From the NCBI GenBank assembly GCA_964431545.1, contig CAYSLC010000230.1, positions 1-8,093 on the forward strand: a stretch of 8,093 nucleotides of DNA, given 5' to 3'. Below the pieces are notes generated by a model. That model searched no databases. It had not been told where the DNA came from and saw only the letters and a program-made list of their open reading frames with translations. Shown here in pieces: positions 1 to 6,368 of the stretch. Position numbers and translations under genes: made by a program. Positions within the stretch are counted from its first letter, which is position 1. Each line of letters opens with the position of its first letter. The stretch comes from CAYSLC01 sp964431545. Its GTDB lineage: Bacteria; Desulfobacterota; Desulfobacteria; Desulfobacterales; JAABSP01.

Positions 1-480
1 GGGCTTTTCCTTTTCCGGGGAGAGGTTGAGGACACCGTTGGAGAGGATTCGATCGAAGGTCTCCCCGTCAAAGGGGAGCTGTTCGGCATTCCCTTGTCGC
101 ACCTCGGTGTTGGAGACGCCGGCTTCGGCCATGTTTTTCCGGGCCCGTTCCACCATCTCGGGCGTCATGTCGATGCCGTAGACCTTGCCCTCCGGTCCGA
201 CCATTCTGCCGGCGCAAAACAGGTCGAATCCACCCCCGCACCCGACGTCGAGGATCGTCTCCCCGGGTTGCACCACGCCGAGGGAGAAGGGGTTGCCGAC
301 GCCGCAGAACGATTGCAGCAGTCCTTCCGGCGCCGATCGGACCAGGGAGGGATCATAATCGAGGGCCTCGGCTCCGGCCCTGCCGGTGGGATACTTGAAT
401 TTTCCTTCCACCGAGTTGGAAACCTCCGCATATCTTTCGCGGATGGCTTTTTTGATCTGGTTGGGATCATGTTGAAGCAT
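1..480 (-). CDS. SAM-dependent class I methyltransferase, ArsM-like (3' end outside window)
   Basis: Translating the minus strand from the ATG at 480 gives 160 residues with no stop, so the gene runs off the left edge. It begins MLQHDPNQIKKAIRERYAEV. Residues 59-64 read CGVGNP. SAM motif I is LDVGCGGGF at 77-85. The acidic residue expected to bind the SAM ribose is D104 in YGIDMTPEM, and GNAEQLPF follows at 130-137. This order matches the arsenite-methyltransferase/UbiE-like family, which transfers a methyl group from SAM in the cytosol. Cysteines C59, C81 and C89 are present, but the later cysteines that define true ArsM enzymes would lie in the missing part, so arsenic methylation is not established. 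A ribosome-binding site (CGGAGG) sits 10 bases upstream. The gene lies 77 bases downstream of the quinone reductase in the same direction and may be co-transcribed with it. Methyltransferase identity is firm; the substrate is unknown. Confidence 0.88.
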   Translation of the reverse strand, partial: MLQHDPNQIKKAIRERYAEVSNSVEGKFKYPTGRAGAEALDYDPSLVRSAPEGLLQSFCGVGNPFSLGVVQPGETILDVGCGGGFDLFCAGRMVGPEGKVYGIDMTPEMVERARKNMAEAGVSNTEVRQGNAEQLPFDGETFDRILSNGVLNLSPEKEKP

Positions 481-490
481 GTGGAATCGA

Positions 491-496
491 CCTCCG
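491..496 (-). promoter_or_regulatory. Ribosome-binding site of the methyltransferase
   Basis: The minus strand reads CGGAGG, then ten bases, then the ATG at 480. It fixes the start of the truncated methyltransferase gene. Confidence 0.6.
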
Positions 497-508
497 TTTT
501 CGTTGTGA

Positions 509-552
509 CGCCCCCTCCCCGCGAAAACCCGTTGGCGGGGAGCGAGGGGGCG
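509..552. other. GC-rich stem-loop between quinone reductase and methyltransferase genes
   Basis: The inner arms CCCCGC (517-522) and GCGGGG (535-540) pair around a 12-base loop. The outer arms 509-516 and 545-552 add eight more pairs, with a four-base bulge at 541-544. The structure lies just after the quinone reductase stop codon and could attenuate transcription or protect the 3' end of that mRNA. On the minus strand it is followed by TCACAACG rather than a U-run, so it is not a classical Rho-independent terminator. Confidence 0.5.
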
Positions 553-557
553 CCGTT

Positions 558-1535
558 TTACGGTATCAGCAAACTCGACCCGGTGGTCTCCCGGGCCTCC
601 AGGGCCCGGTGGGCCCGGGCCGCCTCCGATAGGGGAAAGGTCTGCCGGACGGGGACCTTCACCACCCCCTTACCCACCACGTCGAAGAGGTCGTTCGCGT
701 GGGCCAGGAGATCCTCCCGTTTGGCCGTGTAGGTCATGAGGCTGGGCCGGGTCAGGAAGAGGGACCCTTTGGCCGCCAGCAGGCTCAGGTCGAAGGGCTG
801 GATGGGGCCGGAGGACTGGCCGAAGCTGACCATGGTCCCCAGGGGACGGATGCAGTCCAGGGACTTCAGGAAGGTGGTCTGACCCACCGAATCGTAGACC
901 ACGTCCACGCCCCGGCCGCCGGTGATCTCCTTGACCCGGGCCTCGAAATCCTCCTCCCGGTATCGGATCGGGTGGTGGCAGCCGTTGCCCGCCGCCAGCT
1001 CCGCCTTCTCCGGGGATCCGACGGTGCCGATGACCGTCGCCCCCAGGTGGCTCGCCCACTGGCAGACGATGGAACCCACCCCGCCGGCCGCCGCGTGGAT
1101 GAGGATGGTGTCCCCGGACTTGACCGGATAACACCCATGGAGCAGGTACCGGGCGGTCATCCCCTGGAGCATCATGGCCGCCGCCTGCTCGGTGGTGATC
1201 GACCGGGGCAGCTTGACGACCTCCTTGGCCGGCATGACCCGCTTCTCGGCGTAGGAGCCCGGCGGCGGCCCCGCGTAGGCCACCCGGTCGCCTTCGGAGA
1301 GGTCGGCCACCCCGTCGCCGGCCGCCTCGATGACCCCGGCCCCTTCCATGCCCGGGGTCGCCGGCAGCGCGGGCAGGGGGTAGAGCCCGGTGCGGTGGTA
1401 GACATCGATGAAGTTGAGGCCCACGGCCTCGTGCCGGATCAGCACCTCCCCCGGGCCCGGATCCCCGGGATCGTATTCTTCCCACTGGAGCACCTCCGGA
1501 CCGCCCGTGGCGTGAATTCGTATCGCTTTGGCCAT
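558..1535 (-). CDS. qor: NADPH:quinone oxidoreductase (zinc-free MDR family)
   Basis: This 325-residue protein (MAKAIRIHATGGPEVLQWEE onward) belongs to the medium-chain dehydrogenase/reductase superfamily. It aligns along its whole length with what I recall of E. coli QorA (about 327 residues). Landmarks shared with that enzyme are NFIDVYHRTGLYP in the catalytic domain, the nucleotide-binding loop AAAGGVGSIVCQWA, GVDVVYDSVG, GSLFLTRPSL and the C-terminal GSSLLIP. The zinc-ligand pattern of alcohol dehydrogenases is absent. The family reduces quinones or alpha,beta-unsaturated carbonyls with NADPH in the cytosol. The frame stays open upstream to 1724, but TAAGGAGG lies six bases before the ATG at 1535, and homologues begin here. 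The gene diverges from the ATR reductase gene and precedes the methyltransferase gene. Family identity is secure; the physiological substrate (quinone or a reactive carbonyl) is not visible. Confidence 0.94.
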   Translation of the reverse strand: MAKAIRIHATGGPEVLQWEEYDPGDPGPGEVLIRHEAVGLNFIDVYHRTGLYPLPALPATPGMEGAGVIEAAGDGVADLSEGDRVAYAGPPPGSYAEKRVMPAKEVVKLPRSITTEQAAAMMLQGMTARYLLHGCYPVKSGDTILIHAAAGGVGSIVCQWASHLGATVIGTVGSPEKAELAAGNGCHHPIRYREEDFEARVKEITGGRGVDVVYDSVGQTTFLKSLDCIRPLGTMVSFGQSSGPIQPFDLSLLAAKGSLFLTRPSLMTYTAKREDLLAHANDLFDVVGKGVVKVPVRQTFPLSEAARAHRALEARETTGSSLLIP

Positions 1536-1541
1536 TTTCAT

Positions 1542-1549
1542 CCTCCTTA
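1542..1549 (-). promoter_or_regulatory. Ribosome-binding site that decides the quinone reductase start
   Basis: The minus strand reads TAAGGAGG, then ATGAAA, then the ATG at 1535. The ATG at 1541 directly abuts the Shine-Dalgarno sequence and is too close, so the second ATG (protein MAKAIRI) is the likely start. Confidence 0.75.
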
Positions 1550-1594
1550 TGGATGCCCGCGCATCCGGTTGGGGTTGTGTTTTCGACTCCCCCC

Positions 1595-1623
1595 AATATA
1601 GTTCCGCCGATCCCGATTGAGAA
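1595..1623 (-). promoter_or_regulatory. Candidate sigma-70 promoter for the quinone reductase
   Basis: On the minus strand TTCTCA (1623-1618, four of six matches to TTGACA) is followed by a 17-base spacer and TATATT (1600-1595, five of six matches to TATAAT). Transcription would start near 1588, leaving a leader of about 50 bases. Consensus reading only. Confidence 0.5.
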
Positions 1624-1637
1624 GATCTTTTTTTTCT

Positions 1638-1667
1638 TTGACAGGGCCGGATGGAGCAAACTAAACT
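1638..1667 (+). promoter_or_regulatory. Candidate sigma-70 promoter for the ATR reductase gene
   Basis: A perfect TTGACA (1638-1643) is followed by an 18-base spacer and TAAACT (1662-1667, four of six matches). Transcription would start near 1674, giving a leader of about 75 bases before the ATG at 1749. This argues against the upstream in-frame ATG at 1674. A T-run lies just upstream at 1628-1635. Confidence 0.55.
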
Positions 1668-1677
1668 TTCTGTTTGC
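1656..1677. promoter_or_regulatory. Palindrome over the ATR -10 box, candidate repressor operator
   Basis: Perfect arms GCAAAC (1656-1661) and GTTTGC (1672-1677) are separated by ten bases, with further symmetric AA/TT in the core, so about 16 of 22 positions are symmetric. The site covers the -10 box and the predicted start of transcription, roughly -18 to +4. That is where a dimeric repressor (TetR, MarR or GntR type) would block transcription. No regulator gene is visible in the window. Confidence 0.5.
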
Positions 1678-1733
1678 CCGAACCGACCGAGGGCGAGACG
1701 GCGGGAGTTGAAGGAACCGGACACCGGACCCAG

Positions 1734-1740
1734 GGAAGGA
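1734..1740 (+). promoter_or_regulatory. Ribosome-binding site of the ATR reductase
   Basis: GGAAGGA is followed by eight bases and the ATG at 1749. It selects this start over the in-frame ATG 25 codons upstream, which has no comparable site. Confidence 0.55.
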
Positions 1741-1748
1741 CGACGATC

Positions 1749-4700
1749 ATGGCGTCTCTACATGAGCTGTTTCGGAAACAGGCGGAAAAAACCCCCAGGG
1801 AGATCGCCCTGGTGGACGGCGATCGAACCCTGACCTACCAGGAGCTGGACCGGGCATCGGACGCCCTGGCCGGCGATCTGGTCGGCCGGGGCGTCGGCAT
1901 GGGCGGCGTCGTCGGCATCTTCATGGACAAATCGATCGAGTTCGTGGTGGGATACATCGGGGCCCTCAAGGCGGGCGGGGCTTACATGCCCCTGGACGCG
2001 GCCCTTCCCGACGGCCATCTGGCCCGGATCCTCGACGAGGCGGTGCCGCGGGTGATCCTCGCCAAAGGGGCCTTCGCGGATCGGATCACCCGTCTCGCCC
2101 GGGACCGCGCCGTCCTGCCCCTGGACACGGAGCGGAACTGGCGCCGATCCCGGCTCGACCCGGCGTCGGTCCCCCGGCCGGACCTCGATCACCCGGCCTA
2201 CGTGGTCTACTCCTCCGGCACCACCGGCGAGCCCAAGGGGATCATCGCCCCCCACCGGGGCGCGGTCCACTCCTACCGGGAGCGGTACCGGATCAGCACC
2301 TACCGGCCCGGAGACCGCGTGGGCGTCAACGTCTTCTTCGTCTGGGAGGTGCTCCGGCCGCTGCTCAAGGGGGCCGCCTGCCACATCATCCCCGACGAGA
2401 TCATCCAAGACCCGAAGCCCCTGCTCGATTTCCTGGAGGCGGGCCGGATCACCGAGGTCCTCTTCACCCCGTCGCTCATGGAGACGATCCTCAACACCGT
2501 GGACGGCGGAACCCTCCAGGCCAAGACCGCCGCCCTGGAGACCATCTGGCTCAACGGCGAGGTGGTGACCCGGCGATTGCGGGACCGGATCCTCCGGCGG
2601 CTCCCCGCCCGGATCCGGGTTTTCAACACCTACAGCATCAGCGAGTGCCACGACGTGGCGTCGGTCGATCTCCGGGAGCCTTTCGATGCCGAGGCCGGGA
2701 TCTGCCCGGTGGGGCGCCCCATCGACGGCGTTGCGATCCGTCTGATCGACGAGGCGGGAAAGGGGGTGGCTCCCGGCGGGGTGGGGGAACTCCTCGTCGG
2801 CGGCCCCTGCCTGGCCCGGGGATATCTGAAGAAGCCGGAACTGACCGCCGCGCGCTTTCCGATCATCGACGGGGACCGGTTCTACCGCACCGGCGATCTG
2901 GCCCGGTTCCTGCCGGACGGCACCCTGGAGATCCGGGGCCGCTGCGACTTCATGGTCAAGATGCGGGGGTACAGCGTCCACCTCGGGGCCGTGGAATCCG
3001 CGGTCCTCGCCCACGGCGACATCAAAAGCTGCGCCGTGACCGCACATGGCGAGGAGGGCGGGGACAAGCGCCTCGTGGCCTACCTCGTCCGGGGGGAGGG
3101 AGCCCGATGGACGGTGGACCGTCGGACCGGATCATGTCCGGAGATCCGCCGCCGGCTGGAGGACCACCTGCCCCACTACATGATCCCCAGCCTCTTCGTG
3201 GAGCTGGCCGAGATCCCCCTTTCGCCGTCCACCGGAAAGCTCAACCCCAAGCTCCTGCCCGATCCGCCGACTCCCGTCACCTGCGACACGGATGACATCC
3301 CGCCCATCGGCGACGCGGCCGAACTCGAACGGCGCCGGGTCATGCGGCTGCTCTGGGAGCGGATCCTGGGGCTGGCCGGGGGGACCCTCGGCGACGATGC
3401 CGACTTCTTCGACCATGGGGGCCACTCCCTGTTGGCCGTGGAGCTGACCCTGGCCCTGGAGCGGATCTTCGGGGTCCGCCCCCGGGTCAAGGACATCTAC
3501 GAGCACCCCACGGTGGCGGCTCTGGTGGCGTACCTCCACCGTCCGGCGGAGGCCCGGACGGTCCCGGTCTCCATCCGGGAGGACGCCCGCCTCGACCCCG
3601 CCGTGACCCCCGGCCCCGACCGGAAGAGCCCCCGCCTTCGGGATGCCCGGGCCGTCTTTCTCACCGGCGCCACCGGATTCCTGGGCGCCTTTCTGCTGGA
3701 GGAGATCCTCCGGACCACCCCCGAGGACCTCGTGGTCCGGTGCCTGGTGCGAGGTCGGCGGGGGGACCGGCGGGACCCGGCCGGCCGGATCGCCGACACC
3801 CTCAAGTACTACCGCCTCTGGCGGCCCGCCTACGCCCGAAGGATCGAGGCGGTGGCGGGGGACCTCACCCGGCCCCGGTTCGGCCTCTCCGAGGGGGAAT
3901 TCACCGACCTGGCCGACCGGATCGATCTCCTGTTCCACTGCGGCTCCCTGGTCAACTACGTCTATGCCTATCCGGTGCTCAAGCCGTCGGTGGTGGACGG
4001 CACCCAGGAGGTGCTCCGCCTGGCGTGTACCGGCGACCTCAAGGCGGTCCACTACATCTCCACCAACGGGATCTTCATCGGGGAGGAGGAGGCCCCCTGC
4101 CTGGAGAACCGTCACATCGATCCGTACCTCGACCGGCTCAAGGGCGGATACGAACGGGCCAAGTGGGTGGCGGAGAAGATGGTCTGGGAGGCGGTCGCCC
4201 GGGGGGTGCCGGTCTGCCTCTACCGGCCGGGAAACATCGGGCACCACAGCCACACCGGCGCCGCCAACCCCAACGACTTCCAGACCATGCTCCTCGACGC
4301 CTGCATCCGGACCGGGTGCGCCCCGGCCGAGGCCCGGTGGGCCTTCGAGATGACGCCGGTCGACTTTCTGGTCTCGGCCATCGTCCGGTTCGCCGACGGG
4401 GAGGGCCACCTGGGCCGGGTCTACAACGTGGTCCTCACCGAAACCGTGCCGGCGCGGCTCGTCTTCGACCTCCTGGCCGACCTGGGGTGCGTCTCCCGCT
4501 CGGTGTCGGCGGCGGCGTGGAAGGCGCGGATGGCCGAAGTCTCCCGTGAGGAGAACGCCTACATCCTGAGCGTCCTGGCCCAGTCCCTGGAGGACCTGGA
4601 GGGGTATCTCCGGGACCGGAACGTCTACGACTGCTCCCGGTTCGAGGCGGCCCTGGCCGCCCACGGAATGGCTCGCCCGGCCATCGGCGCCGACTACTTC

Positions 4701-4850
4701 GCCCGGCTCCTGGCCGGCCCCCTGTTCAACCTGCCCGTCCACCTGCCGGCCCGGCGGGGCGACGGCCCGGGGTCCGGGAAAACCGCCTGCGGAGACCGGG
4801 GACGGGGGTCATCCTCCGGGGCCGTGACCACCGGCGCGGGGAGAGGGTAG
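1749..4850 (+). CDS. NRPS-like A-T-R enzyme: adenylation, carrier and thioester-reductase domains (carboxylic acid reductase type)
   Basis: This 1033-residue protein has three domains. The adenylation domain (about 1-510) carries YVVYSSGTTGEPKG (151-164), NTYSISECHDV (293-303), YRTGDL (379-384), RGRCDFMVKMRGY (396-408) and the A10 lysine K497 in TGKLNPK. The carrier domain (about 525-590) has DHGGHSL with S560 as the phosphopantetheine site. The reductase (about 630-990) has the NAD(P)H loop TGATGFLG (639-646), S771/T772 in YISTNG, and the YxxxK pair Y801/K805. There is no condensation domain. By family logic it adenylates an acid, binds it as a thioester and releases it with NAD(P)H as an aldehyde or alcohol. 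By alignment to GrsA the specificity positions read V195, F196, W199, F239, W267, N269, T294, D302, V303, K497. The usual alpha-amino-binding Asp is Val, so a standard alpha-amino acid is unlikely. It needs a phosphopantetheinyl transferase, not found here. The last 33 residues are Gly/Arg/Ser-rich and look non-conserved. Architecture is certain; substrate unknown. Confidence 0.93.
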   Translation: MASLHELFRKQAEKTPREIALVDGDRTLTYQELDRASDALAGDLVGRGVGMGGVVGIFMDKSIEFVVGYIGALKAGGAYMPLDAALPDGHLARILDEAVPRVILAKGAFADRITRLARDRAVLPLDTERNWRRSRLDPASVPRPDLDHPAYVVYSSGTTGEPKGIIAPHRGAVHSYRERYRISTYRPGDRVGVNVFFVWEVLRPLLKGAACHIIPDEIIQDPKPLLDFLEAGRITEVLFTPSLMETILNTVDGGTLQAKTAALETIWLNGEVVTRRLRDRILRRLPARIRVFNTYSISECHDVASVDLREPFDAEAGICPVGRPIDGVAIRLIDEAGKGVAPGGVGELLVGGPCLARGYLKKPELTAARFPIIDGDRFYRTGDLARFLPDGTLEIRGRCDFMVKMRGYSVHLGAVESAVLAHGDIKSCAVTAHGEEGGDKRLVAYLVRGEGARWTVDRRTGSCPEIRRRLEDHLPHYMIPSLFVELAEIPLSPSTGKLNPKLLPDPPTPVTCDTDDIPPIGDAAELERRRVMRLLWERILGLAGGTLGDDADFFDHGGHSLLAVELTLALERIFGVRPRVKDIYEHPTVAALVAYLHRPAEARTVPVSIREDARLDPAVTPGPDRKSPRLRDARAVFLTGATGFLGAFLLEEILRTTPEDLVVRCLVRGRRGDRRDPAGRIADTLKYYRLWRPAYARRIEAVAGDLTRPRFGLSEGEFTDLADRIDLLFHCGSLVNYVYAYPVLKPSVVDGTQEVLRLACTGDLKAVHYISTNGIFIGEEEAPCLENRHIDPYLDRLKGGYERAKWVAEKMVWEAVARGVPVCLYRPGNIGHHSHTGAANPNDFQTMLLDACIRTGCAPAEARWAFEMTPVDFLVSAIVRFADGEGHLGRVYNVVLTETVPARLVFDLLADLGCVSRSVSAAAWKARMAEVSREENAYILSVLAQSLEDLEGYLRDRNVYDCSRFEAALAAHGMARPAIGADYFARLLAGPLFNLPVHLPARRGDGPGSGKTACGDRGRGSSSGAVTTGAGRG

Positions 4851-4859
4851 GGGAGGGGG
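4838..4859 (+). other. Putative G-quadruplex spanning the ATR stop codon
   Basis: Four G-tracts, GGGG, GGG, GGGG and GGGGG, are separated by the very short loops AGA, TA and A. The TAG stop (4848-4850) lies inside the motif. The tracts are on the coding strand, so both the non-template DNA and the mRNA 3' end could fold. Short loops predict high stability. Whether it acts as a terminator, an mRNA-end stabiliser or nothing cannot be told from sequence. Confidence 0.6.
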
Positions 4860-4868
4860 CGCGGACCT

Positions 4869-4896
4869 TTGACAACGGCGTGTGGATGTCTAATTT
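4869..4896 (+). promoter_or_regulatory. Candidate promoter for the RCK/Usp-antiporter unit
   Basis: A perfect TTGACA (4869-4874) is followed by a 16-base spacer and TAATTT (4891-4896, three of six matches). The -10 is weak, but the stretch is AT-rich against a GC-rich background and lies in the only gap before the gene. Transcription would start near 4903. Confidence 0.4.
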
Positions 4897-4900
4897 ATGG

Positions 4901-4913
4901 GATTCTGAGAATC
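4901..4913. promoter_or_regulatory. Perfect 13-base palindrome at the predicted transcription start
   Basis: GATTCT and AGAATC flank a central G. The site lies immediately after the candidate -10 box and 23 bases before the start codon. It could be an operator, or a small hairpin in the leader. Confidence 0.35.
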
Positions 4914-4936
4914 GATTTCATGGAGCGGAGTGGACA

Positions 4937-6352
4937 ATGAAGACCATCATCTGCGGCGCGGGCAAATACACCAAGGATCTTCTGGGACGACTCGGGGAGA
5001 ACTGGGACATCACCCTCATCGACCCTTCCTCCAGCCGGCTCCAGGAACTCGGGAACCGAAACCCGGTCGTCGGCCGGACCATCGAGGGGGACGCCTCCAG
5101 CCCGGTGGTCCTGGAGGACGCCGGGGTGGCGGAGGCCGGCTTCGTCCTGGCCCTGACCGATAACGACAAGGTCAACCTGGCCGTCTGCCGGTTCGCCAAG
5201 GATAACGAGGTGCTCCACATCCTGGCCCTGGTCAATGATCCGGATCGGGAGCCGGCCTTTGCGGAACTCGAGGTGCGCGCCATGCTCCCCGCCTTCATGG
5301 TGGGGCGGAACATCTACCATTACCTGCTCGATCCCCGCATCAACATCACCTCCGTGGCCCACGGCGCCGGGGAGGTGGTGGAAGTGGATGTCTCCACCAA
5401 CAACTGGATCGTCGGGCTCTCGGTGGCCTCCTTTGAAAACCCCGAGTGGCGGGTGGCGGCCCTGCACCGGGACGGGGAGCTGCTCTATCCCGACATCAAC
5501 ACCGACATCCGGGAGGGGGATCGACTGATCCTCATCGGAAAACGGGACTTTTTCCGGGGGGTCTGCTCCCTGATGGAGTGCACCCATCTACCCTTTCCCC
5601 TCACCTTCGGTCAGGGGATTCTTCTGGTGGTGGACACCAAGGACGGCGACAATCTGGACAAGACCATCGGCGAGGTCATGTACCTGGCCCCCAACACCCG
5701 GGCCGACCACGTCACGGTGATGCGGCCCGAGGGGCGGACCGAGGTGGAGGAGAAGCTGCGGAGCTGGTCGAAACGGGTCGAGGTCCGGACCTGTGTCAGC
5801 GGCGACAAGCCCCTTCACTCCATCACGGAGGTCTGCAAGGGGGAGAGCATCGGTCTCATCGTCATCCGCCCCTTTGAAAAGTCGTTCTTCAAGTCCCTGG
5901 CCAAAGCGGAGATCCTCTCCCTGGCCCATTCCGTCCCCAGCCCCCTGCTCATCTCCCGCCATACCAACCCGTACAAAAAGATCCTCGTCCCCTTCAACGG
6001 TTCCGAGATTTTTACCCACGCCCTGGAGACGGCCCTCGATCTCGCCGATCAGCTCGCCGGGGAGGTGGACGTGGCCTACGTCCGGGAGCCCGATTTCATC
6101 CACACGGAAGAGGACGGGGTGAGCGCCGAGGCCGCCTTCAAGCGGGTCCGGGAGATCTCCCACATCCACAAGACGAGGATCGGCGAGGTCAGTCTGAGCG
6201 GCAATCCGGTCCGGGAGCTGACGACCCTGGCCAAGGAGTACAACCTCATGGTCATGGGCAGCGCCAGCGACGAAAAGGAGCTGTTCACCCCCCACGTGGG
6301 GGAGCTGATCGTGGAGAAGGCCCCCTGTTCCACGCTGATCCTCGCCGCCTGA
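4937..6352 (+). CDS. RCK (TrkA-N/TrkA-C) regulatory protein fused to UspA-type domains
   Basis: This soluble protein has 471 residues. The N-terminal RCK_N Rossmann domain (about 1-125) has GAGKYT at 7-12, the acidic D29 at the end of beta-2 and a GDAS segment, as in nucleotide-sensing TrkA/KTN domains. An RCK_C-like domain follows (about 135-205; NWIVGLSVASF, then EGDRLILIGKRDFF). Residues about 225-340 look like a degenerate Usp fold. Residues 346-471 form a clearer UspA domain (YKKILVPFNGSE at 346-357 to CSTLIL at 464-469). The third Gly of the Rossmann GxGxxG is Thr (T12), and the Usp G-x2-G-x9-G-S motif is reduced to G441-x2-S444-x10-G455-E, so nucleotide binding may be altered. The frame is open upstream to a GTG at 4880, but the ATG at 4937 has GGAG six bases upstream and starts exactly at the family's first strand. 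The antiporter gene follows after 16 bases, so this is most likely its cytosolic gating subunit. Confidence 0.88.
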   Translation: MKTIICGAGKYTKDLLGRLGENWDITLIDPSSSRLQELGNRNPVVGRTIEGDASSPVVLEDAGVAEAGFVLALTDNDKVNLAVCRFAKDNEVLHILALVNDPDREPAFAELEVRAMLPAFMVGRNIYHYLLDPRINITSVAHGAGEVVEVDVSTNNWIVGLSVASFENPEWRVAALHRDGELLYPDINTDIREGDRLILIGKRDFFRGVCSLMECTHLPFPLTFGQGILLVVDTKDGDNLDKTIGEVMYLAPNTRADHVTVMRPEGRTEVEEKLRSWSKRVEVRTCVSGDKPLHSITEVCKGESIGLIVIRPFEKSFFKSLAKAEILSLAHSVPSPLLISRHTNPYKKILVPFNGSEIFTHALETALDLADQLAGEVDVAYVREPDFIHTEEDGVSAEAAFKRVREISHIHKTRIGEVSLSGNPVRELTTLAKEYNLMVMGSASDEKELFTPHVGELIVEKAPCSTLILAA

Positions 6353-6368
6353 GGCCTACGGACCGAAG

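Noticed and set aside
94..732. Open plus-strand frame of 212 codons at the left edge
   Set aside because: It runs across the methyltransferase, the hairpin and the end of the quinone reductase. The minus-strand methyltransferase reading is unambiguous.
699..1601. Open plus-strand frame of 300 codons opposite the quinone reductase
   Set aside because: The reductase on the minus strand matches its family from end to end; this frame is its shadow.
1674..1748. In-frame upstream ATG adding 25 residues to the ATR enzyme
   Set aside because: It coincides with the predicted transcription start, has no ribosome-binding site, and the extra residues (MPEPTEGETAG...) do not resemble an adenylation-domain start. 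ATG 1749 has a good Shine-Dalgarno sequence.
1758..3047. Open frame of 429 codons on the minus strand opposite the adenylation domain
   Set aside because: Same reasoning: repetitive composition, no domain, and fully inside a well-supported gene.
3132..4742. Long open frame (536 codons) on the minus strand opposite the carrier and reductase domains
   Set aside because: It lies opposite a gene with clear catalytic motifs throughout. Its product is rich in Gly, Pro, Asp, Val and His with no recognisable domain, as expected for a GC-rich antisense shadow.
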